Program-made: the position numbers and the translations under genes | The notes under the pieces: generated by a model | The model's input: only the letters and a program-made list of their open reading frames with translations | Told to the model about the DNA's origin: nothing | Databases searched by the model: none | Origin: Neobacillus driksii | GTDB lineage: Bacteria > Bacillota > Bacilli > Bacillales > Cytobacillaceae | Assembly: GCF_013409995.1 (NCBI RefSeq) | Contig: NZ_JACCBX010000015.1 | Coordinates: forward strand, 18,457 to 82,456 | DNA length: 64,000 bases | Direction of reading: 5' to 3' | In this document: positions 51,944 to 60,563 of the stretch, in pieces | How the letters are laid out: each line of letters starts with the position of its first letter | How positions within the stretch are numbered: the stretch's first letter is position 1

Positions 51944-52132
51944 TTACTCACCTTCGTTAACGATGATTTTATATCCTTCTTGCTTAGGTCCATCTTCGTA
52001 AACTTCTCGTGATACTATGTAGAAGGTTTCCTCTTTTTCGTCCGTGATCACCATTTCACTTGGACTTTTATCAACTGCTGCTGCCTCAAGGCTGAAATAA
52101 CCCATACCTAACATTGAAACATCAAATGCCAC
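51944..52132 (-). CDS. Small hypothetical protein, 62 aa
   Basis: A GTG start (52132) with AGAGGG 6 bases upstream is favoured over the ATG at 52138, which directly abuts that box. Slightly acidic sequence with FYIVSREVYEDGP near its C-terminus. No domain recognised. Confidence 0.5.
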   Translation of the reverse strand: MAFDVSMLGMGYFSLEAAAVDKSPSEMVITDEKEETFYIVSREVYEDGPKQEGYKIIVNEGE

Positions 52133-52271
52133 GTTCATCCCTCTTTTCTAGTTTTATTGAATTTTACCTTTTTTCATGTGAGGGTACAAGCTTAAATATT
52201 TGATTATTATGAAACATTTTGAATATCAATTACGTAAATAAATGGAAAGGTTCATAACTGGGGGGATCGCA

Positions 52272-52478
52272 ATGAGCGAAAAAGGGTGTATAAAATGTGG
52301 TTCTAGAGATACAGGGCAAAAGGAAGTTGCTATGACCGGAACAGGGTTATCAAAGTTATTTGATGTTCAACACAACACATTTATCGTTATCTTTTGTAAA
52401 AAGTGCGGGTATTCCGAGTTTTATAATAAGAAATCATCCACTTCATCCAATATTCTAGATTTATTCTTCGGCGGATAA
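52272..52478 (+). CDS. Zinc-ribbon protein (DUF2082-like), 68 aa
   Basis: Two CxxC pairs (CIKC near 6-9, CKKC near 46-49) form a zinc ribbon, with KLFDVQHNTFIVIFCKKCGYSEFY typical for DUF2082. GGGGG lies 6 bases before the ATG. May bind nucleic acid or another protein. Confidence 0.8.
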   Translation: MSEKGCIKCGSRDTGQKEVAMTGTGLSKLFDVQHNTFIVIFCKKCGYSEFYNKKSSTSSNILDLFFGG

Positions 52479-52503
52479 AATAATAAAAAGGGGGGAAATA
52501 AAA

Positions 52504-52650
52504 ATGGATGAAGTGTTAATGATATTTATTGGTGGTTTTATTCTATTATCCTTGATATTAATACCCTTTCAATACCGATATGTTGAGCAAATGGAAAAGA
52601 TGCGGAAAGCAAATGAGAAGAAGGGTATTGGTCAGAGTGAAATGATGTAA
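52504..52650 (+). CDS. Small single-helix membrane protein, 48 aa
   Basis: GGGGG box before ATG. A hydrophobic helix (about 5-22, VLMIFIGGFILLSLILIPF) and a charged C-terminal half with KMRKANEKKG. Downstream of the zinc-ribbon gene, perhaps in one transcript. Confidence 0.6.
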   Translation: MDEVLMIFIGGFILLSLILIPFQYRYVEQMEKMRKANEKKGIGQSEMM

Positions 52651-52653
52651 AAT

Positions 52654-52773
52654 ATGAAATTTGAAGATCAAGTGTTACATGCTAATGTACAGGCAAGTAT
52701 GATTTTCATCCTCGCTAATATTTTAGCAACGATTATCTATAAAGTAAAAAATCGAGAAAAAGTGGCTAGATAA
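52654..52773 (+). CDS. Possible small membrane protein, 39 aa
   Basis: ATG four bases after the preceding stop, no good ribosome binding site, so translation would rely on coupling. One hydrophobic segment (MIFILANILATIIY). Supported by position before a terminator. Confidence 0.4.
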   Translation: MKFEDQVLHANVQASMIFILANILATIIYKVKNREKVAR

Positions 52774-52785
52774 ATTCTTCCTCAA

Positions 52786-52820
52786 GCAAAAGCGGCACCT
52801 GGAATGGGGGCCGCTTTTGT
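52786..52820. terminator. Terminator of the 52272-52773 genes
   Basis: AAAAGCGGC and GCCGCTTTT flanking ACCTGGAATGGGG; T-rich on both sides. Confidence 0.75.
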
Positions 52821-52840
52821 TGTATGTATTTTGCTTGTAA

Positions 52841-53248
52841 CTAAAAACCAACATAAAAAGGATGCATGTTCTTATCTAAACAATACTCAATTCGCTGCCT
52901 AAAGTTATTCCAGGTGACCAATTCTAATGCTTCCTCAAGTTTAAAAAAACCAACTTCTAAACTCTCCGGACTGGTTGTTAATTCCCCGCCGATAGGTTTC
53001 CCTAAAAATAATGTGTTACAAATGGCGCTCTCGACATTTTGAAAGATACCGCAAAACTTAACAACCTCAATGTCGATCCCGGATTCTTCTTTTGTTTCCC
53101 TGATGACAGCGTCCGTTAAGGATTCCCCTTCTTCCACCTGACCCCCAGGCATTTCCCAGCCTCTTCGTGGGCCTTTAATCAATAATAGTTCGTTCTTGTC
53201 ATTTAAGACAATGGCTGCTGCAGAAACGATATGTTTTGGTGCTGTCAA
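52841..53248 (-). CDS. NUDIX hydrolase
   Basis: 135 aa. Nudix box from GGQVEEGE to REtkEESGI (G-x5-E-x7-REUxEExGU) is intact. Pyrophosphohydrolase of a nucleotide derivative; substrate unknown. TTG start with GGGGAG 5 bases upstream. Confidence 0.9.
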   Translation of the reverse strand: MTAPKHIVSAAAIVLNDKNELLLIKGPRRGWEMPGGQVEEGESLTDAVIRETKEESGIDIEVVKFCGIFQNVESAICNTLFLGKPIGGELTTSPESLEVGFFKLEEALELVTWNNFRQRIEYCLDKNMHPFYVGF

Positions 53249-53345
53249 TTTTACTCCCCCAATCTGTCTCTATAAAAACAATCTAATCTAACTTGTTGAA
53301 TTTGTCATTTACTTTTCAACCATACTATTCATGGAGGTGTAGAAA

Positions 53346-53495
53346 ATGCCAAAAAATAATCCAATTGAATTTACAGGAAAGGTTCTTAATCAAAGAAACC
53401 AACTAACTGGTCCGGATGATCCGGGAAAGAACGGTTATCCAGAACGGCCGAAGAACGTTTCTATTCAGGACTCCACAGAAAAAAACGAACAATAA
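53346..53495 (+). CDS. Small hydrophilic protein, 49 aa
   Basis: GGAGG lies 8 bases before the ATG. Sequence begins MPKNNPIEFTGKVLNQ and is rich in Asn, Gln, Pro and Lys (GPDDPGKNGYPERP). It has the composition of small spore-associated proteins but matches no named SASP. Too short for usual calling. Confidence 0.6.
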   Translation: MPKNNPIEFTGKVLNQRNQLTGPDDPGKNGYPERPKNVSIQDSTEKNEQ

Positions 53496-53718
53496 GACTC
53501 CAAGTGGCTGCCAATAGGGCAGCTTTCTCTATGTCAACCGCTTCTCAATGTTCCCAAAAAAATCCCACCTAAAACAAATAACCACTCTATCTGCTTACTT
53601 TAATTACAAAACGATTTATAAAGTAATATAAGCTATTTTAATCATTCGCAAAATTGTAATATATTGATTATTCAATAAAATGATATCGTTTTCAAAATTG
53701 AAGTAGGAGGAGTGGAGA

Positions 53719-54972
53719 ATGAAAATTAATTTTAAGAGTCTCACTACACAGGTAATTCTGGGAATTCTTCTTGGTATTTTAGTCGGTTTTGTTTTTCCTG
53801 AGATTGGCTCACAACTAAAAGTTATTGCAGATATTTTTATTAAACTAGTAAAAATGGTGATTGCTCCAATCATCTTCCTGACCATCGTAATTGGAATCGC
53901 AGGTATGGGAGATTTAAAGAAAGTTGGAAAAATCGGCGGGAAGGCATTGCTTTATTTTGAAATCGTATCCACCATCGCTTTAGCCATAGGAATTATTGTC
54001 GCTAATATTATTAAGGCCGGAAAAGGGATTGATGCAGAAGCTGGTAAGGGTGATATCTCCCAATACACAGAAAAGGCAGCCGAAACAAGTCACGGATTTA
54101 TGGATTTTATCTTATCAATCATCCCTGATAGCTTTATTGGCGCTTTTGCAAATGGAGAATTATTACCAGTACTTCTCTTAGCTATATTGTTCGGAGCTTC
54201 TTTGGCCCACTTAGGTAAAAAAGGAAAACCTCTTCTTGAATTTTTTGAAAAAACGGCTGAGGTGTTCTTCGGAATCGTTAATATCATTATGAAGGTTTCT
54301 CCATATGCAGCATTTGGTGCCATGGCCTACACGATTGGAGAATTTGGAGTTGAATCATTATTCTATCTAGGCAAATTAATGGGCTCCGTTTATATTACAA
54401 TGGCTTTATTCATTGTTTTAGTTCTTGGCGGTATTGCTAAATTGTACGGTTTCAGTATCTTCAAATTCATTGCTTTTATAAAGGAAGAAATCCTTTTGGT
54501 AGTCGGAACTTCATCCTCTGAAGCTGCGCTCCCAAAAATGATGGAAAAGCTAGAAAGATACGGCTGTTCAAAGCCAGTGGTAGGTTTAGTACTCCCAACA
54601 GGTTATTCCTTTAACCTTGATGGAACTTCCATTTATCTCTCGATGGCAGCATTATTCATCGCTCAGGCCTACGGAGTGGACCTAAGTATTTGGCAGCAAA
54701 TCACGCTTCTTGCCATACTAATGTTGACTTCAAAAGGAGCGGCAGGCGTTACAGGATCAGGTTTTGTAACACTAGCAGCCACTCTAGCCGTATTCCCTTC
54801 TATACCTGTAGAAGGAATGGCGCTTATACTAGGCGTTGACCGCTTCATGTCAGAAGCACGCGCCATCACAAACCTCATCGGAAACGGAGTAGCCACCGTC
54901 GTCATCTCCAAAACCGAAGGCGAATTCAAACCAGCCCAAGAGGTTTCAAACAAAAAACAAATCACAGCCTAA
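53719..54972 (+). CDS. dctA: Dicarboxylate:cation symporter (DAACS family)
   Basis: Imports C4-dicarboxylates (succinate, fumarate, malate) with H+. 417 aa, eight membrane helices and two re-entrant loops. SSSEAALPKMM (the serine-rich HP1 loop) and LDGTSIYLSMAALF match DctA/DctP rather than glutamate carriers. A GGAGGAG box precedes the ATG. The DctS-DctR-type two-component system nearby (56.4-58.8 kb) fits this transporter. Confidence 0.85.
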   Translation: MKINFKSLTTQVILGILLGILVGFVFPEIGSQLKVIADIFIKLVKMVIAPIIFLTIVIGIAGMGDLKKVGKIGGKALLYFEIVSTIALAIGIIVANIIKAGKGIDAEAGKGDISQYTEKAAETSHGFMDFILSIIPDSFIGAFANGELLPVLLLAILFGASLAHLGKKGKPLLEFFEKTAEVFFGIVNIIMKVSPYAAFGAMAYTIGEFGVESLFYLGKLMGSVYITMALFIVLVLGGIAKLYGFSIFKFIAFIKEEILLVVGTSSSEAALPKMMEKLERYGCSKPVVGLVLPTGYSFNLDGTSIYLSMAALFIAQAYGVDLSIWQQITLLAILMLTSKGAAGVTGSGFVTLAATLAVFPSIPVEGMALILGVDRFMSEARAITNLIGNGVATVVISKTEGEFKPAQEVSNKKQITA

Positions 54973-54975
54973 ACC

Positions 54976-55016
54976 TCAAAAATGTGAGCCCCTCCGGCTC
55001 ACATTTTTTATTCATT
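54976..55016 (+). terminator. Terminator of dctA
   Basis: AAAAATGTGAGCC-CCTCC-GGCTCACATTTTTT hairpin. Confidence 0.92.
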
Positions 55017-55031
55017 CCCCTCTCCCCTTCT

Positions 55032-55079
55032 CACTGTCCGCCTGAGGCGGACAGTGTCCACGGGCGGTGCCTGTCACCA
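55032..55079 (-). repeat. Dispersed ~48-bp palindromic repeat, copy 2
   Basis: Inverted relative to the copy at 22723-22770: contains CTGTCCGCCTGAGGCGGACA (a perfect dyad) followed by the complement of the GACAGGCACCG half. Just downstream (55078-55115) there is a short tandem of ACTTACTTTACCAACTT-like units. Confidence 0.8.
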
Positions 55080-55228
55080 ACTTACTTTACCAACTTACTT
55101 TACCCAACTTACTTCTCCAAATTACATTTGTTGCCATTTACCCATCTTCTTTCTTTTGGTACCTTTATATATGGTGCAATATACATAGAAAGCACACTTT
55201 CTTTAGTTTTGTGGAGAGAAGGATTTTT

Positions 55229-55852
55229 ATGAGTGTTGAATGGAAGTTGGTATTTGAGATTTTTTGGACGTTTTTTAAGATTAGTCCTGTTACGTTTGGC
55301 GGGGGATTTGCGATGATCCCCTTAATCATAAAAGAGATAGTAGAAAAGAGAAAATGGTTAACAAATGAAGAGATTACGGATGTTATTGCCTTATCTCAAA
55401 CAGTGCCAGGTGCTATTGCTGTAAATTCAGCGACCTTTATAGGGTATAAAATTGGCGGGATAAGAGGAACTTTAGCTGCCATGATTGGTGTTTCGCTGCC
55501 AACCTTTTTAATCGTTCTAGTCTTAGGAGTTTCCTATTTTTACTTAGATGATAATCCCAAGCTAGAAGCAGCCTTTGTATCTATACGCGTTACGATTGTA
55601 GCAATCATTGTGTATGCAGCCATTAAAATAGCAAAAACAGCGATATTTGATAAGACAACATTTTTCATTATGGCTGCGGGAGTTCCAGCTCTGTTTTTCA
55701 TCCATCCAATTATAGCCATCTTTCTAGGAGCGATCACCGGAGTAATCGCCGTTTCCATTAAGAAAAAATTAGGCTATTTGATAGAAATGAAGAATAGTAA
55801 AGAAGAAGACCCAGCCAATGACCCTGAATATTATATGGGTGCCGGAATTTAA
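55229..55852 (+). CDS. Chromate transporter half 1 (ChrA family, short-chain)
   Basis: 207 aa, about five to six membrane helices. FGGGFAMIPLI and QTVPGAIAVNSATFIGYKIGG are ChrA-domain hallmarks. The frame extends to 55067, but GAGAAGG lies 5 bases before the ATG at 55229. Overlap and tandem order with the next gene indicate a bi-component exporter of the short-chain CHR type. Confidence 0.88.
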   Translation: MSVEWKLVFEIFWTFFKISPVTFGGGFAMIPLIIKEIVEKRKWLTNEEITDVIALSQTVPGAIAVNSATFIGYKIGGIRGTLAAMIGVSLPTFLIVLVLGVSYFYLDDNPKLEAAFVSIRVTIVAIIVYAAIKIAKTAIFDKTTFFIMAAGVPALFFIHPIIAIFLGAITGVIAVSIKKKLGYLIEMKNSKEEDPANDPEYYMGAGI

Positions 55853-55871
55853 CAATAAGGAGGTGAACGGA

Positions 55872-56414
55872 ATGGTGTTGTGGGAACTTTTTCAAACCTT
55901 TTTTATTATGGGTTTTGTCTCATTTGGCGGTGGTTATGCGATGATTCCTATTATTGAATCAGCAGTAACAGAATACGGATGGATGTCTTCGGAACAATTA
56001 ACGAATATCATAGCGATTGCCGGTATGTCCCCTGGACCAGTTGCTTCTAATAGTGCCATTTTAATAGGATATACAGCAGCAGGAATTAGCGGTGCTTTCG
56101 TTTCGGTAATTGCCATTTTACTTCCTTCGCTAATCTTAGTGATATGTGTTGCAGCCTTTTTCTTAAAATTGCACCATAATCCAGTGGTTGAGAAAATGTT
56201 TTATGGCTTAAAACCGTTAGTAACCAGTTTAATTATCTTTGCTGCAATTAAATTTGTACTAGCCAATAACCTGATTACCATTGATCTGTCCTTCCGTTCG
56301 CTAAGCTTAGTCGTCATCTTCGGACTATCCCTATTTGCTTTATTAAAACTTCGGTGGAATCCAGTTTATGTCATTCTACTTTCCGGTTTGGTGGGCATAG
56401 CCCTATATTCTTGA
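55872..56414 (+). CDS. Chromate transporter half 2 (ChrA family, short-chain)
   Basis: 180 aa. VSFGGGYAMIPIIE and GMSPGPVASNSAILIGYTAAG repeat the ChrA pattern of half 1, supporting an obligate heterodimer. The frame extends to 55818, but GGAGG lies 8 bases before the ATG at 55872. A strong terminator follows. Confidence 0.88.
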   Translation: MVLWELFQTFFIMGFVSFGGGYAMIPIIESAVTEYGWMSSEQLTNIIAIAGMSPGPVASNSAILIGYTAAGISGAFVSVIAILLPSLILVICVAAFFLKLHHNPVVEKMFYGLKPLVTSLIIFAAIKFVLANNLITIDLSFRSLSLVVIFGLSLFALLKLRWNPVYVILLSGLVGIALYS

Positions 56415-56419
56415 AAAAA

Positions 56420-56450
56420 CAAAAAGTGGCATTTGCCACTTTTTCATAGA
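56420..56450. terminator. Bidirectional terminator, chr / dctR
   Basis: AAAAAGTGGC-ATTT-GCCACTTTTT; serves both converging units. Confidence 0.92.
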
Positions 56451-57157
56451 TACATAGATACTTGATTTAGCTTGTCCTTCTTCAATGTGTAAAAATAAAC
56501 CGGTCGGCCAATTCCATAAGTTAATGATTCCTCTAAAACTCCGAGCTGGGTTAAATATTTCAAGTATTTTCGCACTGACACTCTAGAAATATATGTACTT
56601 TCTGCAATTTCGTCGGTCGAAAATAGGCTTCCATCCTTCGATTTAATCACATGAATAATGTTCTGCAGCGTACTATTGGTTAACCCTTTAGGCAAAGCCT
56701 GCGTTAATTCCCCAGAAACCCTCTGGTCACCATAAAGAATTCTTTCATCTAAATCTTCCTGATTAAGTACTTGTTTTCTTTCAAATAAGGCAAATTTATC
56801 TTTATATTTCTCCATTGCCTGACTAAACCGCTCAAATTCAAACGGCTTGATTAAATAATCTGCTGCTCCAAGCCTTAAGGCTGTTTGAATTTTTTCTGTG
56901 TCAGCTGCCGCTGTAATGAGAATGACATCGACAGTCATTTTTTGTTCTCTAATAAAATGAAGCAGTTCGAGGCCATTCATACCTGGCAAATAGACATCAA
57001 GCAAAATGAGGTTAACCTCTTCCTTTTCAAGAAACTCTTTGGCATCCGATACGTTATGCACAATGCCAACTAAACTAAAACCTTTTATTTCTTTTAGATA
57101 ACGTTTGTTAAATTCAGCTACCATCGGATCATCTTCGACTATTAGAACCCTAATCAT
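56444..57157 (-). CDS. dctR: Response regulator, CitB/DctR type
   Basis: 237 aa. Receiver with phospho-acceptor D54 (LLDVYLPG), then a CitB/DcuR-type helix-turn-helix in the C-terminal part (FSTDEIAESTYISRVSVRKYLKYL). Overlaps its kinase gene by 8 bases, so both are on one transcript. It likely activates dctA. Confidence 0.88.
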   Translation of the reverse strand: MIRVLIVEDDPMVAEFNKRYLKEIKGFSLVGIVHNVSDAKEFLEKEEVNLILLDVYLPGMNGLELLHFIREQKMTVDVILITAAADTEKIQTALRLGAADYLIKPFEFERFSQAMEKYKDKFALFERKQVLNQEDLDERILYGDQRVSGELTQALPKGLTNSTLQNIIHVIKSKDGSLFSTDEIAESTYISRVSVRKYLKYLTQLGVLEESLTYGIGRPVYFYTLKKDKLNQVSMYL

Positions 57158-58760
57158 GATCTCCCTCCTCTATCTCATATGGAATGGTTATATGAATCTC
57201 TGTTCCAAGCAAAGATTTAGAATCAATGATCATTTCTCCGCCTAAGTTCTCAATACTTTTTGTAACAAGATAAAGACCATAGCCACGGTTTGCCCCTTTT
57301 GTGGAATACCCCTTTTCAAGTACGCTCTTTTGAATCTCATCAGGAATCCCGGGTCCTGAATCCAACACCTCCATTGTTAAAGATCTTTCCGAATAATGAA
57401 AGGTAACATCTAAGGTTTTATCGATAGAATCAGCCATAGCCTCAATGGCATTGTCTATTAAATTACCAAATATTGTAATTAACTCATGAGTCATCTTAGG
57501 GTTGGCCGGCTGAGGAATGACCGTATGAACGTCAATGTTCAATTCCACTTGTTCTTCCCTTGCGTAGCTTAATTTCCCCATAAGAAAACCAGCGAGTGCA
57601 GGATCTTTAATATGTTGTGCAATGTTACCAAGCTCTTGATTGTGATGTCCGACTATTGCTCGAATATATTCAGATAGCTCATCGTAACACTTCATTTGAA
57701 CCATTCCTAGGATTACATGCAGACGATTCATAAATTCATGTGACTGGGAACGGAGTGCTTCGGCATAGGTTTTCACACCTGTTAATTGCTCTGCCAATTG
57801 TTTAACTTCAGTCATATCCCTAAAGGTTGAAATTGCCCCAACCACTTCGCCATTGACAAAAAGCGGAACTGAATTGACCAAAATGGAAACTCCGTTAATC
57901 ATTTGTTCCTCGTCCAGTTCAGGTTTACCCTTCTCCAAAACTGGATCAAGTTTGGTTGAAGGCAGATACTCATAGATTTTCATCCCAACTGGATCCTTAG
58001 AAAGCCCTGCCTTTTTAAAAATTTGCCTTGCTGATCGATTAACCAGCGTAATGGTCTGCTCATTATCAACTGCAATGATTCCCTCATGCACAGACTGAAG
58101 CATGGTACTCCGTTCTACAAAAATCTTCGCAATCGCAAAAGGTTCAAGTCCAAAAAGGATTCTCTTAATATACCTCGCTAGTAAAACAGCACCAATGATA
58201 CCAACAAGCAAGCCTAGTATAGTAACAGTAAGAATACTTCGGTTGCTTTTACCCAGGGCTGCTTCGACACTTTCCAATGCAATACCGACTGCAACGACAC
58301 CAATCTGGTCTCCAGTCGTATTGTAGATAGGTGTAAAGGCACGTAAAGATTCGCCTAATGTCCCATTGGAGCTTGATACATATTCTTTCCCTTTAAGTGC
58401 TTCCTTTTCATCCCCGCCTACGAAATGTTTTCCAATTTGTTCTGGGTTAGGATGCGACTTGCGTATTCCGTTCATATCCATAACGACAATAAACATCATG
58501 TCTGTAGCAGCTTGAATACTTTTCGTGTACTCTTGGATTTCCATCGATTTTTGGTCACCCTCTAATGCCTTGATAATAATAGTAGAGGTTGCAATGGACC
58601 TCGAAACCATCCTTGCCTTCTCTTCCTGATGTTTTCGTATATTTTCACTTACTGTATTACTAATCAATAAATCCGTAATCATTAAAGATACAAGTACCAC
58701 TAAACAAACGAAGAAAATGATGACCGTGCTTAATTTAAACCTAAACGCCTGAGTTTGCAC
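57150..58760 (-). CDS. dctS: Sensor histidine kinase, CitA/DcuS type
   Basis: 536 aa. TM1 (about 10-32), an extracellular single-Cache sensor (about 40-165), TM2 (about 170-190), a PAS domain (about 205-320), then the SpoOB-type dimerisation helix with SQSHEFMNRLHV (His phosphosite) and a HATPase with NLIDNAIEAM and GPGIPDEI. A GTG start (58760) with TGGGGG 7 bases upstream is chosen over the frame start at 58781. It probably senses extracellular C4-dicarboxylates. Confidence 0.88.
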   Translation of the reverse strand: MQTQAFRFKLSTVIIFFVCLVVLVSLMITDLLISNTVSENIRKHQEEKARMVSRSIATSTIIIKALEGDQKSMEIQEYTKSIQAATDMMFIVVMDMNGIRKSHPNPEQIGKHFVGGDEKEALKGKEYVSSSNGTLGESLRAFTPIYNTTGDQIGVVAVGIALESVEAALGKSNRSILTVTILGLLVGIIGAVLLARYIKRILFGLEPFAIAKIFVERSTMLQSVHEGIIAVDNEQTITLVNRSARQIFKKAGLSKDPVGMKIYEYLPSTKLDPVLEKGKPELDEEQMINGVSILVNSVPLFVNGEVVGAISTFRDMTEVKQLAEQLTGVKTYAEALRSQSHEFMNRLHVILGMVQMKCYDELSEYIRAIVGHHNQELGNIAQHIKDPALAGFLMGKLSYAREEQVELNIDVHTVIPQPANPKMTHELITIFGNLIDNAIEAMADSIDKTLDVTFHYSERSLTMEVLDSGPGIPDEIQKSVLEKGYSTKGANRGYGLYLVTKSIENLGGEMIIDSKSLLGTEIHITIPYEIEEGDHD

Positions 58761-58835
58761 ATGAAATCCCCCACTTTCCACTCTATCTATTATTTTAGCA
58801 ATATTTGCACTAGTAGGGAAAAGTTAAATTATTAT

Positions 58836-58876
58836 ACAAAAAGCTGCAGTGACCGTAGAGCCACTGCTTTTTCATA
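58836..58876 (-). terminator. Terminator of the 59781-58882 gene
   Basis: GCAGTGGCTCTACGGTCACTGC-type hairpin followed by CTTTTT on the minus strand. Confidence 0.82.
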
Positions 58877-58881
58877 ATCGG

Positions 58882-59781
58882 TCACTCCAGTACCTTAGTA
58901 GTGACAGTGATTTTTCTTCTCTTTTTAACCAGCAACCTACAAGCTACACATACTGTTCCAAACCAAATAAGAAAAAATAATAATGCAATGATGGGTAATA
59001 TGGTTATCTCGAAAACAGATTGCCCCAATGAAGTTTGGATCCCTAACACTAATACCATGAGCATCCAAGCAATGCTGCCAGTATGAATCATAGTCTTTTT
59101 ATATTTTTCATGAATCTGAGCCTTTTCCAAAAGCCAAGCAGGGAGAATTAACGTTTGTAATGCATGGAATCCCACTCCATGTAAAACAATTAAATTACCA
59201 GTCCCCCCTGTAAGCCGGTCTTGAAGAAGAATCATCCATATCCCTGCACTATTTGCTGCTAAGACTGAGAGAAATGCATAACGAATCCCCATTATCAGGA
59301 ATGGACGTCCATGAGGTTGTTTCATTCGTAAAAAATGAACCATAAGCACAATGGTTAGTGCTACAAGTACTAAAGAAATAACCCCAAATAGCATTCCGGC
59401 AGCGATATCGACTACCGTCCCTTCACGTGAAAATCTTGGATTAATGCCTCTAAAGTTCTGAAGTGTTTCAATCGTATATGAATATATGCTTGCGAAGATA
59501 AAGAGCCAACGCACAACTTTTCTTTTTCTTGCTCCAAATCTCGAAAGGGGAAGGATGGCAGCGATAGATAGAATAAACATGCCGATAGCAGCATTAAAAG
59601 AAAAAGCATCTCTCATATTGCCCTCTGGTGCAATGATAGGGTCGTTAAAAAAGATAAAAATAGAAATGCCCGCCGATAGTAAAAAACCAATTAATCCTGT
59701 GATTATAAGAGCTCGTTCTCCTTGAAAAAGCTTAACAGATGGTTGATTTTCAATTTGATTAACTTTCATTACCTTTCGCAT
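58882..59781 (-). CDS. TetR-controlled multi-helix membrane protein
   Basis: 299 aa, eight predicted membrane segments. No recognised family. AGTAGGG lies 6 bases before the ATG at 59781; the frame extends to 59814. Two operator copies of the adjacent TetR repressor lie in its promoter, so it is almost certainly that repressor's target. Candidate membrane-stress or small-molecule exporter. Confidence 0.7.
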   Translation of the reverse strand: MRKVMKVNQIENQPSVKLFQGERALIITGLIGFLLSAGISIFIFFNDPIIAPEGNMRDAFSFNAAIGMFILSIAAILPLSRFGARKRKVVRWLFIFASIYSYTIETLQNFRGINPRFSREGTVVDIAAGMLFGVISLVLVALTIVLMVHFLRMKQPHGRPFLIMGIRYAFLSVLAANSAGIWMILLQDRLTGGTGNLIVLHGVGFHALQTLILPAWLLEKAQIHEKYKKTMIHTGSIAWMLMVLVLGIQTSLGQSVFEITILPIIALLFFLIWFGTVCVACRLLVKKRRKITVTTKVLE

Positions 59782-59802
59782 AAAAATCCCTACTCCCCTT
59801 AA

Positions 59803-59873
59803 TTTATTTATCAATCAATAAATTAAACCTCAAAAAATATTCCTATTTTATTTATTTATCAATCAATAAATAA
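59803..59873. promoter_or_regulatory. Two TetR operators before the membrane gene
   Basis: TTTATTTATCAATCAATAAA occurs at 59803-59822 and again at 59851-59870, 48 bases apart, as a direct repeat. Each contains a palindrome centred on TCAATCAA. A reverse-oriented copy lies upstream of the TetR gene. Confidence 0.85.
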
Positions 59874-59879
59874 GACCTC

Positions 59880-59910
59880 AAAAAAAGGGAGCTGAGCTGC
59901 ACCTTTTTTA
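59880..59910 (-). terminator. Terminator-like structure after the TetR gene
   Basis: AAAAAAGG and CCTTTTTT flank a 13-base loop; the T-run on the minus strand follows. Confidence 0.5.
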
Positions 59911-60435
59911 ACAATGATCTTTCCCATGAGTTAATTGCGGTAGATTTAACACCTCAGCTAAGGTTATTAAAAGCCCTGTTCCAATAAAATGGGCAGCTGT
60001 TTCTTTTGCATTGGGTATGCCTGCTTTATCAAATTTCAAAGTTAAAGATTCAAAAATCTTAAGAAACAAGCTGCTCACATATTCCCGAATACCCGGATCA
60101 GATATGGCGTGCGCCTGCATAACCATCAATACTTCATCACGATGCGTTTGGATTATTTGTTCAAACGCATGCCCCATTGTTTCAATTAATTGGTCCGCAG
60201 GTGCATTAACTTCTGCAAAAGTATCATAGATACGGCTAAATGCACGATCAATTACTGCCTTGAATAATTCTTCCTTGTTTTCAAAAAAGTGAAACACATA
60301 AGGCTGTGTCACTCCAGCAGCCTTTGCTACCATTGCAGTGGTTGCTTTATAATACCCTCTTTCAGCGAAGACCCCTACAGCGTTTTCTATTATGATTTCT
60401 TTTTTATCTTCTCGTACTGCCACGTTTACTACCAT
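59908..60435 (-). CDS. TetR-family repressor of the adjacent membrane gene
   Basis: 175 aa. Helix-turn-helix at about 30-55 (ATTAMVAKAAGVTQPYVFHFFENKEELF). The operator motif upstream of its own gene (60439-60468) matches the pair before the downstream gene, so it represses both. Ligand unknown. Confidence 0.87.
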   Translation of the reverse strand: MVVNVAVREDKKEIIIENAVGVFAERGYYKATTAMVAKAAGVTQPYVFHFFENKEELFKAVIDRAFSRIYDTFAEVNAPADQLIETMGHAFEQIIQTHRDEVLMVMQAHAISDPGIREYVSSLFLKIFESLTLKFDKAGIPNAKETAAHFIGTGLLITLAEVLNLPQLTHGKDHC

Positions 60436-60438
60436 CCT

Positions 60439-60468
60439 TATTTATTTATTGATTGATAAATAAATAAT
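60439..60468. promoter_or_regulatory. TetR operator in its own promoter
   Basis: TTTATTGATTGATAAATAAA on the plus strand: inverted orientation of the sites at 59803 and 59851. Immediately upstream of the TetR start. Confidence 0.8.
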
Positions 60469-60514
60469 ATTCAACCTAAAAACAAATGTCAATAGGTTTT
60501 TTATTTTTCTCGCA

Positions 60515-60546
60515 TTCAAAAAAGCCACAGATTTTCTCTGCGACTT
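60515..60546 (-). terminator. Terminator of the DUF3231 gene
   Basis: GTCGCAGAG-AAAA-TCTGTGGC followed by six T on the minus strand. Confidence 0.75.
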
Positions 60547-60563
60547 AAAAGTACGTTAAAAAC

